NCBI GenBank assembly: GCA_012959605.1
Contig: DUCU01000032.1
Location: 17,258-81,257 of the forward strand
Direction: 5' to 3'
DNA from: Dehalococcoidia bacterium
GTDB lineage: Bacteria; Chloroflexota; Dehalococcoidia; Lucifugimonadales; UBA3495
DNA: 64,000 bases
The notes below the pieces were generated by a model. It did not search any database, was not told the origin of the DNA, and worked only from the letters and a program-made list of their open reading frames with translations. This document shows positions 29,241 to 38,980 of this stretch, piece by piece. The stretch's first letter is position 1; each line of letters begins with the position of its first letter. A program made the position numbers and the translations under genes.

Positions 29241-30395
29241 ATGGCTACAGAATCCAGGGACTATGGAAAAGAAGCGGTCGATCGGCATCGAGAAACAAGG
29301 GGCAAGGTCAGTATCGCGCCAAAGATGAAAGTTGAGACGCTGGATGACCTGTCCATTGCCTACACTCCCGGAGTGGCTACGGTATGTATGACCATTCACG
29401 CCGACAAATCAGAGTCTTACCACCTCACCAACCGGGCCAATACCGTGGCCGTGGTGACCGACGGCTCCGCCGTTTTGGGACTGGGCAACATTGGGCCTGA
29501 AGCCGCCATGCCGGTTATGGAGGGCAAATCCATCCTGTTCAAGGGATTGGCCGACATTGACGCCTTCCCCATCTGCTTGGACACCCAAGATACCGACATA
29601 ATCATCCAGACCGTGCGGGCCTTGGCTCCCAGTTTTGGTGGCATCAACCTGGAAGATATCGCCGCGCCTCGCTGTTTTGACATCGAAGATGCGCTACAGG
29701 ACCTCGGAATTCCGGTGTTCCACGATGACCAACACGGAACCGCCATCGCCGTGCTGGCCGCAGTGATTAACGCCCTGCTAGTAACCAACCGCAGGATAGA
29801 AGACACCAAGTTTGTATTCGCGGGAGCGGGAGCGGGTGGAATTGCATCCACAAAACTGCTCCTGGACCACGGCGCCAAACACGTAATTTTGGTCGACAGT
29901 ATCGGTATCATCTCCCGCGACCGGACCGACCTAACAGCGGTTAAATCTGCCATGCTGGGCACCACCAACCTCGACAATCTCTCTGGCGGCATCGCTGATG
30001 CAATGCGCGGCGCAGACGTATTCATTGGTCTGGCAGCCGGTGACATGATTAGCCCCGAGATGGTCACATCAATGGCCAAAGACTCAATAGTCTTCGCCAT
30101 GGCTAACCCCATTCCGGAAATTTGGCCGGACCTAGCCAAGGCAGCCGGAGCAGCGGTGGTCGGCACAGGACGCAGCGACTTCCCCAACCAAGTGAATAAC
30201 AGCCTGGTCTTCCCCGGCGTTTTCCGGGGCGCATTGGACTGCCATGCCACCAAAGTCACCACCGAGATGAAACTGGCGGCGGCCCAAGCCCTGGCGGCCA
30301 TGATCGTGGAGCCCACTGCGGAAAACGTCCTTCCCTGGTCTCTGGACCCAGAAGTCGCCCGAACCGTTGCCAAAGCAGTTTCCGATGCGGCCTAG
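29241..30395 (+). CDS. NAD(P)-dependent malic enzyme
   Basis: SIAYTPGVATVC, GSAVLGLGNIGPEAAMPVMEGK, FHDDQHGTAIAVLAA, FAMANPIPEI. Confidence 0.95.
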   Translation: MATESRDYGKEAVDRHRETRGKVSIAPKMKVETLDDLSIAYTPGVATVCMTIHADKSESYHLTNRANTVAVVTDGSAVLGLGNIGPEAAMPVMEGKSILFKGLADIDAFPICLDTQDTDIIIQTVRALAPSFGGINLEDIAAPRCFDIEDALQDLGIPVFHDDQHGTAIAVLAAVINALLVTNRRIEDTKFVFAGAGAGGIASTKLLLDHGAKHVILVDSIGIISRDRTDLTAVKSAMLGTTNLDNLSGGIADAMRGADVFIGLAAGDMISPEMVTSMAKDSIVFAMANPIPEIWPDLAKAAGAAVVGTGRSDFPNQVNNSLVFPGVFRGALDCHATKVTTEMKLAAAQALAAMIVEPTAENVLPWSLDPEVARTVAKAVSDAA

Positions 30396-30404
30396 CGGCC
30401 ACCA

Positions 30405-31994
30405 ATGACGTCAAAGCCTTCCCGGCCTGCTACACGCGTCTCGGTTGAGTCCCTGGATCGGTTCCGGGCCAACCTACAATCTCTGGTTGCCGAGAAGGCC
30501 AAGAAGCTGCCGAGCCTTCGCTACTGCGACCTCCGTATCGAGGTTCGAGAAGAGAAGGGCGCTCTGGCGGAGAACGGGGCCGAGAAGGCAAGCTCCGAAG
30601 ACTACACTTTTGATTTCGGCGTTAGGGCCATTGCCGGGAGACGCACCAGCGCCTCTGGTTATTACGGTCGAGTTTTGGGGACCACTGATCTCGATCGGCT
30701 AGAAGACGTGGTTTGGGACGGCATCAAGCAAGCCTACAACCGAGCTCGAGCTAGCGCCCGTGAAAAATCGCGGGCCATGGGCTGTTTTCCAAACTTGGGG
30801 AGCAGCCTCACCGCTGGTGACCTGGCTATCGTGCCAGTCCACCAAGACACCATCCCAGCCATCTACTCATCTGATCCAAGGCAAGTCCCTCTTGGCGACA
30901 CAATTGCGATGGCCGTGGACGGCTGCAAAGCTATGCAGAGCCAAGGGAGTAACATCGTTTACTCGGCCGCATCAGCGTCGACATTCTTGCTCCGGGAACT
31001 GTTTTTCAGCTCCGACGGCGCAGACATTGACCAGAGTTTCGCCCAGACAGAAGGATTCGCCATCTCCATCTGCAGCGGTGAGCACGGCAATTTTGAACTG
31101 TATGACTTCACCGGCCACCAGCGCGGCTGGGAGGTTTTAACAGACGGCTACACCAAAGGGCCCATCGTGCTGCCGAACTTCATAGACTTCTGCAAGAAAC
31201 TGGGCGCAGACGCGGTGGAAGTGTCCGCTGCACCACCGCTAAAACCACCGGACAAAGAAGTAACGGTCGTCACCAACCCGCACTTTAATACCCTACTGAT
31301 CCATGAAGTCGTCGGTCATCCATCCGAGTTGGACCGGGCATTGAAGTATGAAACCGGTTATGCGGGACGCTCCTGGTTCTTGAAGGACATGCAGGACAAC
31401 CAACTGGGCAAGCAGATTGCTTCGCCAATGGTCACCGCCTACTCGGACCCAACCATGGAGGGCTACGGCTCTTTCAAGTACGACCATGAAGGAACCCCAG
31501 CCCGCCGCGCCTACATCCTCAGAAACGGCGTATTGGAAGAGTTTCTGAACAACCGCCAGACAGCCGCCATCATGGGGGTAGAGTGCAACGGATCGGCCCG
31601 CTCCACAGAAGCTCAATTAGTGCCGTTGATCCGTATGACCAACACCATCTTCGGCCCTGGCGAACAAGACCCTCAGAGCATCATCTCTGAGGTTGAAGAC
31701 GGGTATTACATCGACGGACACCGGACTCCTTCAATCGCCGAGTCCAGAGAGAACTTCCGCATCACAGCGGTCAAGGTCTATGAAATTAAGAACGGCCAGT
31801 TGGGACGGCTATACCGAGACGGCGGTATAACGTCGGACAGCCGAGACTATTTTATGTCAATCGACGCGGTGGGCAATGACCTGCGGGTGAACCCCATACC
31901 CAATTGCGGCAAGGGACAGCCCATGCAGGCCAAGCGCATGAGCAACGGTGGGCCCACTATGAGAGGAGTCGCTCGTTTAACTGGCCCAGGCTAA
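30405..31994 (+). CDS. tldD: TldD-family metallopeptidase (catalytic subunit type)
   Basis: LLIHEVVGHPSELDRAL (HExxxH) and TldD-like C-terminal region. Confidence 0.9.
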   Translation: MTSKPSRPATRVSVESLDRFRANLQSLVAEKAKKLPSLRYCDLRIEVREEKGALAENGAEKASSEDYTFDFGVRAIAGRRTSASGYYGRVLGTTDLDRLEDVVWDGIKQAYNRARASAREKSRAMGCFPNLGSSLTAGDLAIVPVHQDTIPAIYSSDPRQVPLGDTIAMAVDGCKAMQSQGSNIVYSAASASTFLLRELFFSSDGADIDQSFAQTEGFAISICSGEHGNFELYDFTGHQRGWEVLTDGYTKGPIVLPNFIDFCKKLGADAVEVSAAPPLKPPDKEVTVVTNPHFNTLLIHEVVGHPSELDRALKYETGYAGRSWFLKDMQDNQLGKQIASPMVTAYSDPTMEGYGSFKYDHEGTPARRAYILRNGVLEEFLNNRQTAAIMGVECNGSARSTEAQLVPLIRMTNTIFGPGEQDPQSIISEVEDGYYIDGHRTPSIAESRENFRITAVKVYEIKNGQLGRLYRDGGITSDSRDYFMSIDAVGNDLRVNPIPNCGKGQPMQAKRMSNGGPTMRGVARLTGPG

Positions 31995-32090
31995 TCAAGG
32001 CTATGAGAGGCGTGGCTCGTTTAACAGGATCCGGCTAATCAAGGCTATGCGGGGCGTCGCTCGCCTGACCGGCCCCGGCTAATCAAGTCG
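31959..32090 (+). repeat. three tandem 44-bp imperfect repeats spanning the tldD 3' end
   Basis: Units begin at 31959, 32003 and 32047; each reads ATG...TAA as MRGVARLTG(P/S)G*; unit 1 is the true tldD terminus. Confidence 0.95.
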
Positions 32091-32104
32091 AATTTGAGGA
32101 ATTC

Positions 32105-33169
32105 ATGACGGCAGCAGTAATAGTAATCGGCATAGTCGCACTGTTATCCACAGCGTTGGCTATTATCCTCATGCTGCGCTTACTCAAATCTCAAGAAAGC
32201 CCAAAAAACGAAGCGAGCGCCCTTGGCCACCAAGTGGGCGAGATTCGCCAGGGTATAGACAAGGTCAATGAAGCCATCCAGAACCTGAACATTGACCGCG
32301 CCAAGCAGTCAGAGAGACTGGAAACCATGCTTTCCAGCCTGAATACAAGCTCGTCAGCCCTCCAAAACATCCTGGCCAACACTCAAGTTCGAGGCCAATG
32401 GGGTGAGCGGATGGCCGAAGACGTTTTCCGTCTAATCGGCTTTGTGGAGTCGGTGAATTACACCAAACAGAGCACCACTGCCGACGGCAGTTCCAGACCG
32501 GATTTCACCATATTGTTGCCAGATAACAAGAAGCTCAATATGGACGCTAAATTCCCACTAACCAACTATATGAAGCTGGTGGAAGCTGAGTCTGAAGCAG
32601 ACATCCAAGAGCACAGCCGCTCTTTCCTGCGGGACGTGCGAGACCGTACCCGAGAAGTCATTGGCCGAGATTACATTAACCCTGAAGACAATACCCTGGA
32701 TTACGTGCTCGTTTTCATCCCCAATGAGTCCATGTTCCATTACATCCAACAGCACGGGGCAACGCTGGTGGAAGAAGCGCTGCGAAACCGGGTGGTGCTC
32801 TGCTCACCCATCAGCTTGTTCGCCATTCTAAGTGTGATCCGCCACGCCTTGGACAACTTTGCCATTCAACAGGCATCCAACGAGATCCTTTCAGAGTTGG
32901 CCAGCTTTGACCGGCAATGGGAGCGATTCACCGCCCAAATGGACCTGGTGGGCAAGCGTTTCGAACTGGCCCAGAAGGGGTTCGAAAACCTGGCCGGGAC
33001 TCGACGTCGCGCGCTTGAAAGGCCGCTCAGCCGCATCCAAGCCATCCGTCAGCAACGTGGAATCCCCGACGCCGCGCCATTTGAAGCTCTGGGGGAAGCT
33101 CTGGACGAACCGTCAGAATCAGACGAAGCATGGGCGTTGCAGGAAGCTGAGTCGCCAGATGAAAAATAG
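32105..33169 (+). CDS. rmuC: DNA recombination protein RmuC
   Basis: N-terminal TM then coiled coil; NTQVRGQWGERMAEDVFRLIGFVE, LNMDAKFPLTNY, YVLVFIPNESMFHYI. Confidence 0.93.
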   Translation: MTAAVIVIGIVALLSTALAIILMLRLLKSQESPKNEASALGHQVGEIRQGIDKVNEAIQNLNIDRAKQSERLETMLSSLNTSSSALQNILANTQVRGQWGERMAEDVFRLIGFVESVNYTKQSTTADGSSRPDFTILLPDNKKLNMDAKFPLTNYMKLVEAESEADIQEHSRSFLRDVRDRTREVIGRDYINPEDNTLDYVLVFIPNESMFHYIQQHGATLVEEALRNRVVLCSPISLFAILSVIRHALDNFAIQQASNEILSELASFDRQWERFTAQMDLVGKRFELAQKGFENLAGTRRRALERPLSRIQAIRQQRGIPDAAPFEALGEALDEPSESDEAWALQEAESPDEK

Positions 33170-33223
33170 CCCTCGAAAGAATCCCCCTCCAGCCTGGACC
33201 ACTCGCCAAAAGGACCGACCAGA

Positions 33224-34798
33224 GTGCTATCCCTAGCCAGCCTGCGCCGCGCAGTGAAGGACGCCCTGTCTTTTGCCTCGTCTCAGCCTGACGTGATTGA
33301 GGTTGAGGTCTTTGCCTCGGCTGGGGCCAACCTCACGGTCCGGCTCAATTACACCTCCCATATTCCAAGTAACGGCGTGGAAGAACCCAAGTCCACCGAG
33401 GGTTATGGCCTGGGCATCAGGGCCACTTTCCGCACCCCCAATGGCATCAAAACCGGCTTTGGCAGCGAGCCCACAGACCTCTCCGTGGCCGGCGCAGAAC
33501 GGGCGTTAGAAAAAGCTCATGCTGGCGCGGTTGCGGACGCCGAGTTTGTGTCACTGCCAAAGCATGATTCACCCCAACAACCAGCATTGAGGGACCAAGA
33601 ACCACTGGCCAACTACAATCCCGCGTTGATGCGCATCGGCGGCAAGGGTCTGGTGGACGCAGGCTGGAGCATGATGCACCGCGCGTTGGACACCTTCCAG
33701 TCATCGGAAGACCTGATGGGCCTGGCCGGCTCCGCAGAAAAAATGTCTGAACTTGGCCTGATTTTGGGCGGCGACGTGGTTATGCTTCAAGACCGCATGG
33801 CGATTGGCTCAACCCATATCCCCAAAATTCAGACCGAGCAGAACACCCTGATTATGTCATTTGCCACAGCCATGATTGAGACCCAAGCCAGCAAAGGCAG
33901 CGGCTGGTCAGTGGGTAGTCAGCTCGCCGATTTCACCGGGGAAGCCGCCGCGGAGGCCGCGCGTAACGCCATCGCATCGATGGATGGCGAACGCATTCCC
34001 ACCGGCGAGTACAACGTAATCCTGGGCCCCCAGGCAGTGGCCGAGATACTGGAATGGGTACTGATGCCGGGCCTGTCTCTGGACATGTTCTTTGCCGGCG
34101 CATCGCCGTTCATGGGCAAGCTGGGCCAGCTGGTAGCCTCAGAAGACTTTAACCTCTATGACGATGGCGCAGCCCCAAACCTCCCTACTTCCAAGTCCAT
34201 CACCGATGAAGGTCTGCCTACGGGATGCACCGATCTGATTCGCAACGGCAAACTGTCAGGCCTGTTGTCTGATTATTACAATTACCAACGCATCCTGAAT
34301 GACGCCACCGGACGGGAGAAGCTGGGAACCAACCCCACAAGCGCCTTGGATATGATTTCCCCCCGCAACGGGTTCCGACCTGGCAACGGCGGTGGCCGAA
34401 ATTTTGCATCCACGCCCGGTGCAGTCTCCACCAACCTGGTGATTGAGGGCAACCGGGCCAACACCCAAGAAGAATTGCTGCAACTGGTGGGCAACGGTGT
34501 CTACATTGGTCGTATCTGGTATACCTACCCGGTAAATGGCACCACCAGCGGCGATTTCAGCGGAACGATTATCGGCGATTCCTACCTGATCAAAGACGGC
34601 AAATTCGCCGCTCCGCTGAAACCCAACACGGTACGCATGAACGACAATGTGCTCCGGCTGATCAACAACATTCTGGGCATTGCCTCCCAACACCGGGCCA
34701 CGGTGCGCTGGTCGTCGGATCAGGTGACCTGGGCACCCGAGATCGCGGTATCCGGTTACGGCCTGGAAGAGATTTCCGAATACATGGAGGGCGTCTAA
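33224..34798 (+). CDS. tldE: TldE/PmbA-family protein (non-HExxxH paralogue)
   Basis: TldD/PmbA fold features, GEYNVILGPQAVAEIL, CTDLIRNGKLSGLLSDYYN; GTG start; overlaps the next gene start. Confidence 0.85.
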   Translation: MLSLASLRRAVKDALSFASSQPDVIEVEVFASAGANLTVRLNYTSHIPSNGVEEPKSTEGYGLGIRATFRTPNGIKTGFGSEPTDLSVAGAERALEKAHAGAVADAEFVSLPKHDSPQQPALRDQEPLANYNPALMRIGGKGLVDAGWSMMHRALDTFQSSEDLMGLAGSAEKMSELGLILGGDVVMLQDRMAIGSTHIPKIQTEQNTLIMSFATAMIETQASKGSGWSVGSQLADFTGEAAAEAARNAIASMDGERIPTGEYNVILGPQAVAEILEWVLMPGLSLDMFFAGASPFMGKLGQLVASEDFNLYDDGAAPNLPTSKSITDEGLPTGCTDLIRNGKLSGLLSDYYNYQRILNDATGREKLGTNPTSALDMISPRNGFRPGNGGGRNFASTPGAVSTNLVIEGNRANTQEELLQLVGNGVYIGRIWYTYPVNGTTSGDFSGTIIGDSYLIKDGKFAAPLKPNTVRMNDNVLRLINNILGIASQHRATVRWSSDQVTWAPEIAVSGYGLEEISEYMEGV

Positions 34799-35601
34799 TG
34801 GCTAATGGAAATATCAAGTTCGAAAAAATGGACGACGTGGGCATCATCACGCTGGACCGCCCAGAGTCCAGAAACTCCCTCACTCCAGACATGGTCGACG
34901 AGATGGGAGAAGCGATAGAGGCCTGCAAGCGCAACGATGTCCGGTCAGTACTACTCAACGGGACCGGCGCTGCGTTCTGCTCCGGCGCCGACGTGAAAAT
35001 GTTCGTCGAAGTGCTGGATAACGGCGGCCCAGAGGGCCTGCACCAGCACATCAGCACCATGGCCGATGCACTCCACACCAAGGTGGTCCTGGGTCTAAGG
35101 AGACTGGAGAAACCGGTGGTAGCAGCGATCAATGGAGTGGCTGCCGGCGCCGGTTTCAGCCTGACACTCGGCTGTGACATCCGGTATGCCGCCCAAAGTG
35201 CCCGGTTCTTGATGGCCTACGCCAACATCGGCGCAACGGCTGACGGCGGCTCAACCTACCTGCTGCCCAGATTGGTCGGCTCTGGCCGGGCAATGGAGAT
35301 ATATCTGGCCAGCCAGCCGATCAGTGCGCAGATGGCCTTGGATATGGGTCTCGTCAATCAGGTTGTGGAGGACGAACACCTGTTTCGCCACGCCATGGAA
35401 ACCGCCGTCAGGTTGGCTCAAGGGCCCACGCTAGCCTACGGAAAGGTAAAAGCCCTGTTCGATCAGTCTTGGGATAAAGACATCGAAACCCAACTGAACG
35501 CAGAAACAGAAGCTCTAGCTAACAGCGGACTAACTGCCGATTTCCAAGAGGGAATCAAGGCCTTCGCCGAGCGACGCCAAGCCAGGTTTCAGGGCAAGTA
35601 G
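34798..35601 (+). CDS. enoyl-CoA hydratase/isomerase family protein
   Basis: LDRPESRNSLTPDMVDEM, AAFCSGADVKMFVE, KPVVAAINGVAAGAGFSLTLGCDIRYAAQSARF. Confidence 0.95.
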   Translation: MANGNIKFEKMDDVGIITLDRPESRNSLTPDMVDEMGEAIEACKRNDVRSVLLNGTGAAFCSGADVKMFVEVLDNGGPEGLHQHISTMADALHTKVVLGLRRLEKPVVAAINGVAAGAGFSLTLGCDIRYAAQSARFLMAYANIGATADGGSTYLLPRLVGSGRAMEIYLASQPISAQMALDMGLVNQVVEDEHLFRHAMETAVRLAQGPTLAYGKVKALFDQSWDKDIETQLNAETEALANSGLTADFQEGIKAFAERRQARFQGK

Positions 35602-35610
35602 GCTCAGTCC

Positions 35611-38112
35611 CTACTCCAGTTCGGCTACGGTGATGCCGTCGCCGCCGGCCCCTTCTCCGTCCTGGGCTGAGATCACCAGGGGGTGACCGCTTAGGTACTC
35701 TCGGATGGCTGTCCGTAGCGCCCAAGTGCCTTTGCCGTGAATCAAGCGTACAGAACTGGCCCCGTCCAAAGATGCGTCGTTCAGGGCGTTATCCACCCTG
35801 CTCAGGGCCTCGTCAACTCGCATACCGCGCAGGTCTAACTCCGGACTCGGGCCACGCCTAGGCGCTCTACTAGAAGAGCGGCTCAGGTAGACACCCTGGG
35901 CGGCCGCAGTAGGGTCCGCATCCGCCTTTCGTTCTAGTTGGTACACCGGAATCTTGGCTCGCATAGTGCCTAGCAGAACTTCGATCCGCTCCTGGCTGTC
36001 GGCCGCGGAGATTACCTCCACTGGCTGGGCAATGCCACGGATGTAGACTCGATCCCCTTCCTTGAGCGTTTCCTGCCACGGTGTCCTTTCAACGTCGATG
36101 GGCGACCAGGACGTAGAGTCCAACTCACGTTGGACCTCTTTGATTTCATCACGGTGGGCCTGCATCTGCTGTTTGGTCTCTGTTTCAGCTCTGGCAGCGG
36201 CTCTAACACGTGCTTCAGCATCCTGGCGCATCTCGGCGGCTTCCAAAGTGCGTTCTGCCCTGGCCAATCGGTCCAATATCCCACCGATGCGACTCTGAAG
36301 TTCTTGGCGCGAATCCTCAACCAAATTGGCTTTGGCTGATTCTACGTCGGCCAATTGGACGTCAAGCTCCCGTTGTTTTCGTGCCGAATCTGCCCGAGCA
36401 ATCTCGGCTTCCTGCCGCAGTTCCTCAACCACCCGTCGCTCTTGCTGTAACTCTTGCAGGAGACCTTCAGTAGCCTGCTCCACTGGAGAAATGCCGGTGC
36501 GGGCATCGTCGATTACTTCCTGGGGCACACCCAATCTCGCGGCGATGGTCAGCGCATAGCTGCGGCCCGGCAGGCCCAGCGTTACATGATAGGTGGGTTC
36601 CAACGTGGTGGGGTCAAGGTCAACGCTTGCATTGACCATGCCCGGCTGCTCCTGCACAAACCTGGCCACACCACGGTGGTGGGTGGTGCCAACGACAAAC
36701 GAGCCAATCTTCTGAAAATACCGGAGCACAGCACTGGCTAAGGCCGAGCCCTCTTCCGGGTCGGTGCTAGTACCAAGTTCGTCCACCAATACCAGGGAAT
36801 TAACGGTGGCGCGGGACATGATTCCCTTCAGGTTGGTGATGTGCGAGCTGAATGTGGAAAGCGACTCCGAGATGCTCTGCTGGTCGCCAATGTCCGCGTA
36901 GATGCCATCGAACCGGGGGAAGTGGGCTTCTTCTGCAGGTACGTGCAGACCAGCCTGGGCCATGATGGCCAGCAGACCCACGGTCTTCAGGGTGACCGTC
37001 TTGCCACCGGCGTTGGGGCCGGTAATCAGCAACACCTCTTGGTCTCGGTCCAGGTCGATGCTGACCGGCACTACGTTGCCAGTGAGCAGGGGGTGTCGCG
37101 CCCGAACTAGCCTTAGACGCCTGTCTGAAACTTCTTGTTCTGAAACCCAGGGCGCAACAGCTTTAATCACCTTGGAGTAGCGGGCCTTGGCAATATCCAA
37201 ATCAAGTCTAGCAATCTGGTCCAGCGTCAACATGAGATCTTCGCCGGACAGGCCAACCATGCCGGACAACTGCCGCAGCACCCGTTCAACTTCTCGGTCT
37301 TCGGCCAGCCGGGCTTCACGCCAGCGGTTGCCCACGTCGATGGCCGGCATGGGCTCTACGAACACCGTGGCTCCGCTGTCGGAAACATCATGGACGATGC
37401 CCGGCACCCGGTAACGCATCTCTGCTTTGATCAGCAACACCATGCGGCCGTTGCGCTGAGTTATCAAGGCTTCTTGGAGTACATCGACACGCTGTAGGCG
37501 GCGCAGGTTGCGCTCCATGATGTCGTTCAGTCGATTCTGGGCGTTGCGAGCGTCCTGGCGCAGGTTGTGCAACACGGGGCTAGCGTTATCCAGCACCTCT
37601 CCAACCGGACTGATGGAACCGGAAAGTGTGCGTTCCAAGTCGCCCAACTCAGGGATGCTCTCGCCAATGCTGGCCAGCAGCGGAATCTCTTCGTGACGGC
37701 TGAGCTCTGTGCGGTCGAATCGGGCGGCGCGGAGCAATTCCCGAATGGCAAACAGTTCATCGCCGCGTAGCAGTCCACCCAACAAGGCCCGCTGGAGAAT
37801 CTCTCTAAAGTCCTGGTCCGGCCCAAACTCCAAGCCGCCGCCATCGTCCAAATATTGCTTGGCCTCGGATGTCTCCTGCTGCCTGGTGGCAATATCCAAC
37901 AGATCAAGCGTCGGCGACAGAGACCGCGCACGCTCGGCGCCAACCACCGTGTGGGTGTGATTGACTAATTGCTCGCGGACTTTATCGAACTCCAACAGCC
38001 GCCCGGCAAAGTCAAAGCCGCCCAAATCTGTGTTCAGAGTGCGCGTCTCTCGCCGAATCGTAGTCTCCGGAGGGTTATTCATTTCAGGCATTTCAGCTTC
38101 AGTGTCGTTCAA
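35611..38112 (-). CDS. mutS2: endonuclease MutS2 / ribosome-associated MutS2 with C-terminal Smr domain
   Basis: 833 aa; Walker A ITGPNAGGKTVTLKTVG, LVLVDELGTSTDPEEGSALA, Smr LDLRGMRVDEAL and IHGKGTWALR; TTG start with in-frame ATG alternatives at 38091 and 38082. Confidence 0.96.
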   Translation of the reverse strand: MNDTEAEMPEMNNPPETTIRRETRTLNTDLGGFDFAGRLLEFDKVREQLVNHTHTVVGAERARSLSPTLDLLDIATRQQETSEAKQYLDDGGGLEFGPDQDFREILQRALLGGLLRGDELFAIRELLRAARFDRTELSRHEEIPLLASIGESIPELGDLERTLSGSISPVGEVLDNASPVLHNLRQDARNAQNRLNDIMERNLRRLQRVDVLQEALITQRNGRMVLLIKAEMRYRVPGIVHDVSDSGATVFVEPMPAIDVGNRWREARLAEDREVERVLRQLSGMVGLSGEDLMLTLDQIARLDLDIAKARYSKVIKAVAPWVSEQEVSDRRLRLVRARHPLLTGNVVPVSIDLDRDQEVLLITGPNAGGKTVTLKTVGLLAIMAQAGLHVPAEEAHFPRFDGIYADIGDQQSISESLSTFSSHITNLKGIMSRATVNSLVLVDELGTSTDPEEGSALASAVLRYFQKIGSFVVGTTHHRGVARFVQEQPGMVNASVDLDPTTLEPTYHVTLGLPGRSYALTIAARLGVPQEVIDDARTGISPVEQATEGLLQELQQERRVVEELRQEAEIARADSARKQRELDVQLADVESAKANLVEDSRQELQSRIGGILDRLARAERTLEAAEMRQDAEARVRAAARAETETKQQMQAHRDEIKEVQRELDSTSWSPIDVERTPWQETLKEGDRVYIRGIAQPVEVISAADSQERIEVLLGTMRAKIPVYQLERKADADPTAAAQGVYLSRSSSRAPRRGPSPELDLRGMRVDEALSRVDNALNDASLDGASSVRLIHGKGTWALRTAIREYLSGHPLVISAQDGEGAGGDGITVAELE

Positions 38113-38115
38113 TTA

Positions 38116-38871
38116 TTACCAGTCCATACCCCAAACTCGGCTCTCATGTAGCGTGCTACCCAAGTCATCCAGGGTGTCGCGCTTGGGGTCTCGGATGTTT
38201 AATCTTCTCTTCAGCGTAATATCTTTGTATTCGTCCATTCGAGGGCAGACCTTCAAGAAGCCGTTCAGCGTGAATTTCTCTCCACCCAACACCACGTGGT
38301 CCAACTCTCGGGCCACGGGCTCAAACTGGGCGCGAATAGATTCGCAGACTTTCACGTACAACCGCCGCATCTGCCCTTCTCTGATGCGGGTGTAGCGAAG
38401 CTGTGATGTCCCGCCGGCGTGGTGCTTGCCCTTAACGTAGCGGGAATCTGTCTTGGAACTTTCCAGGTCTGCGCCGCAATAGACGGCCACAGAATATCGT
38501 CCCAGCCGCACTAGGACCACCCCAACGGTGCGTTCAGTGTCCAACAGAGTCCAGAGCGGCTCCTCGTTCCATCTATCATGCAGGCTGCTTTTCAGCACCG
38601 GAAACGGCGGGGCAATGACCAGTGTCCGATCTCCAGCACGCAGCCCAACCAGACCGCAGCCATTATCCTCGGGGGTGCCGCCCAAGCGGGACAACCGTTC
38701 TTTCCATTCGGCAGAACCAGCGGCATCGCCCGGACGCAGATAGATAGTCGATGCAATTTCACCGTCACGCGGTTTACGCACGCCCAGCAGATTGCGCAGC
38801 CGTTCTTTGGTCAGCCAGTCTCCATTGAGGCTCGCCGCAGGCGTGGCAGTCCTGTTTTTAGCTTCGCTCAT
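38116..38871 (-). CDS. VLRF1-type (acVLRF1-like) peptidyl-tRNA release factor domain protein
   Basis: VGVVLVRLGRYSVAVYCGADL followed by SRYVKGKHHAGGTSQLRYTRIREGQMRRLYVKV, resembling the eRF1-like catalytic loop of VLRF1 proteins; 3 nt upstream of mutS2. Confidence 0.8.
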   Translation of the reverse strand: MSEAKNRTATPAASLNGDWLTKERLRNLLGVRKPRDGEIASTIYLRPGDAAGSAEWKERLSRLGGTPEDNGCGLVGLRAGDRTLVIAPPFPVLKSSLHDRWNEEPLWTLLDTERTVGVVLVRLGRYSVAVYCGADLESSKTDSRYVKGKHHAGGTSQLRYTRIREGQMRRLYVKVCESIRAQFEPVARELDHVVLGGEKFTLNGFLKVCPRMDEYKDITLKRRLNIRDPKRDTLDDLGSTLHESRVWGMDW

Positions 38872-38980
38872 ATTATTCTGAGGATTGTATCACTGCCGCC
38901 TCTTTCGCCGGAACGCCAGCAGTCTTAGAATGGCCTCACCACTCAGATCCCCGACTGAAAAACCGACGGAGAAACCTGCA

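Noticed and set aside
29417-30373. 318-aa minus-strand ORF
   Set aside because: Antisense to malic enzyme; low-complexity shadow frame.
31959-32090. Repeated MRGVARLTGPG mini-ORFs as RiPP precursor peptides for TldD/TldE
   Set aside because: The peptide is identical to TldD's own C-terminus and units lack convincing RBSs; a duplicated gene end is simpler.
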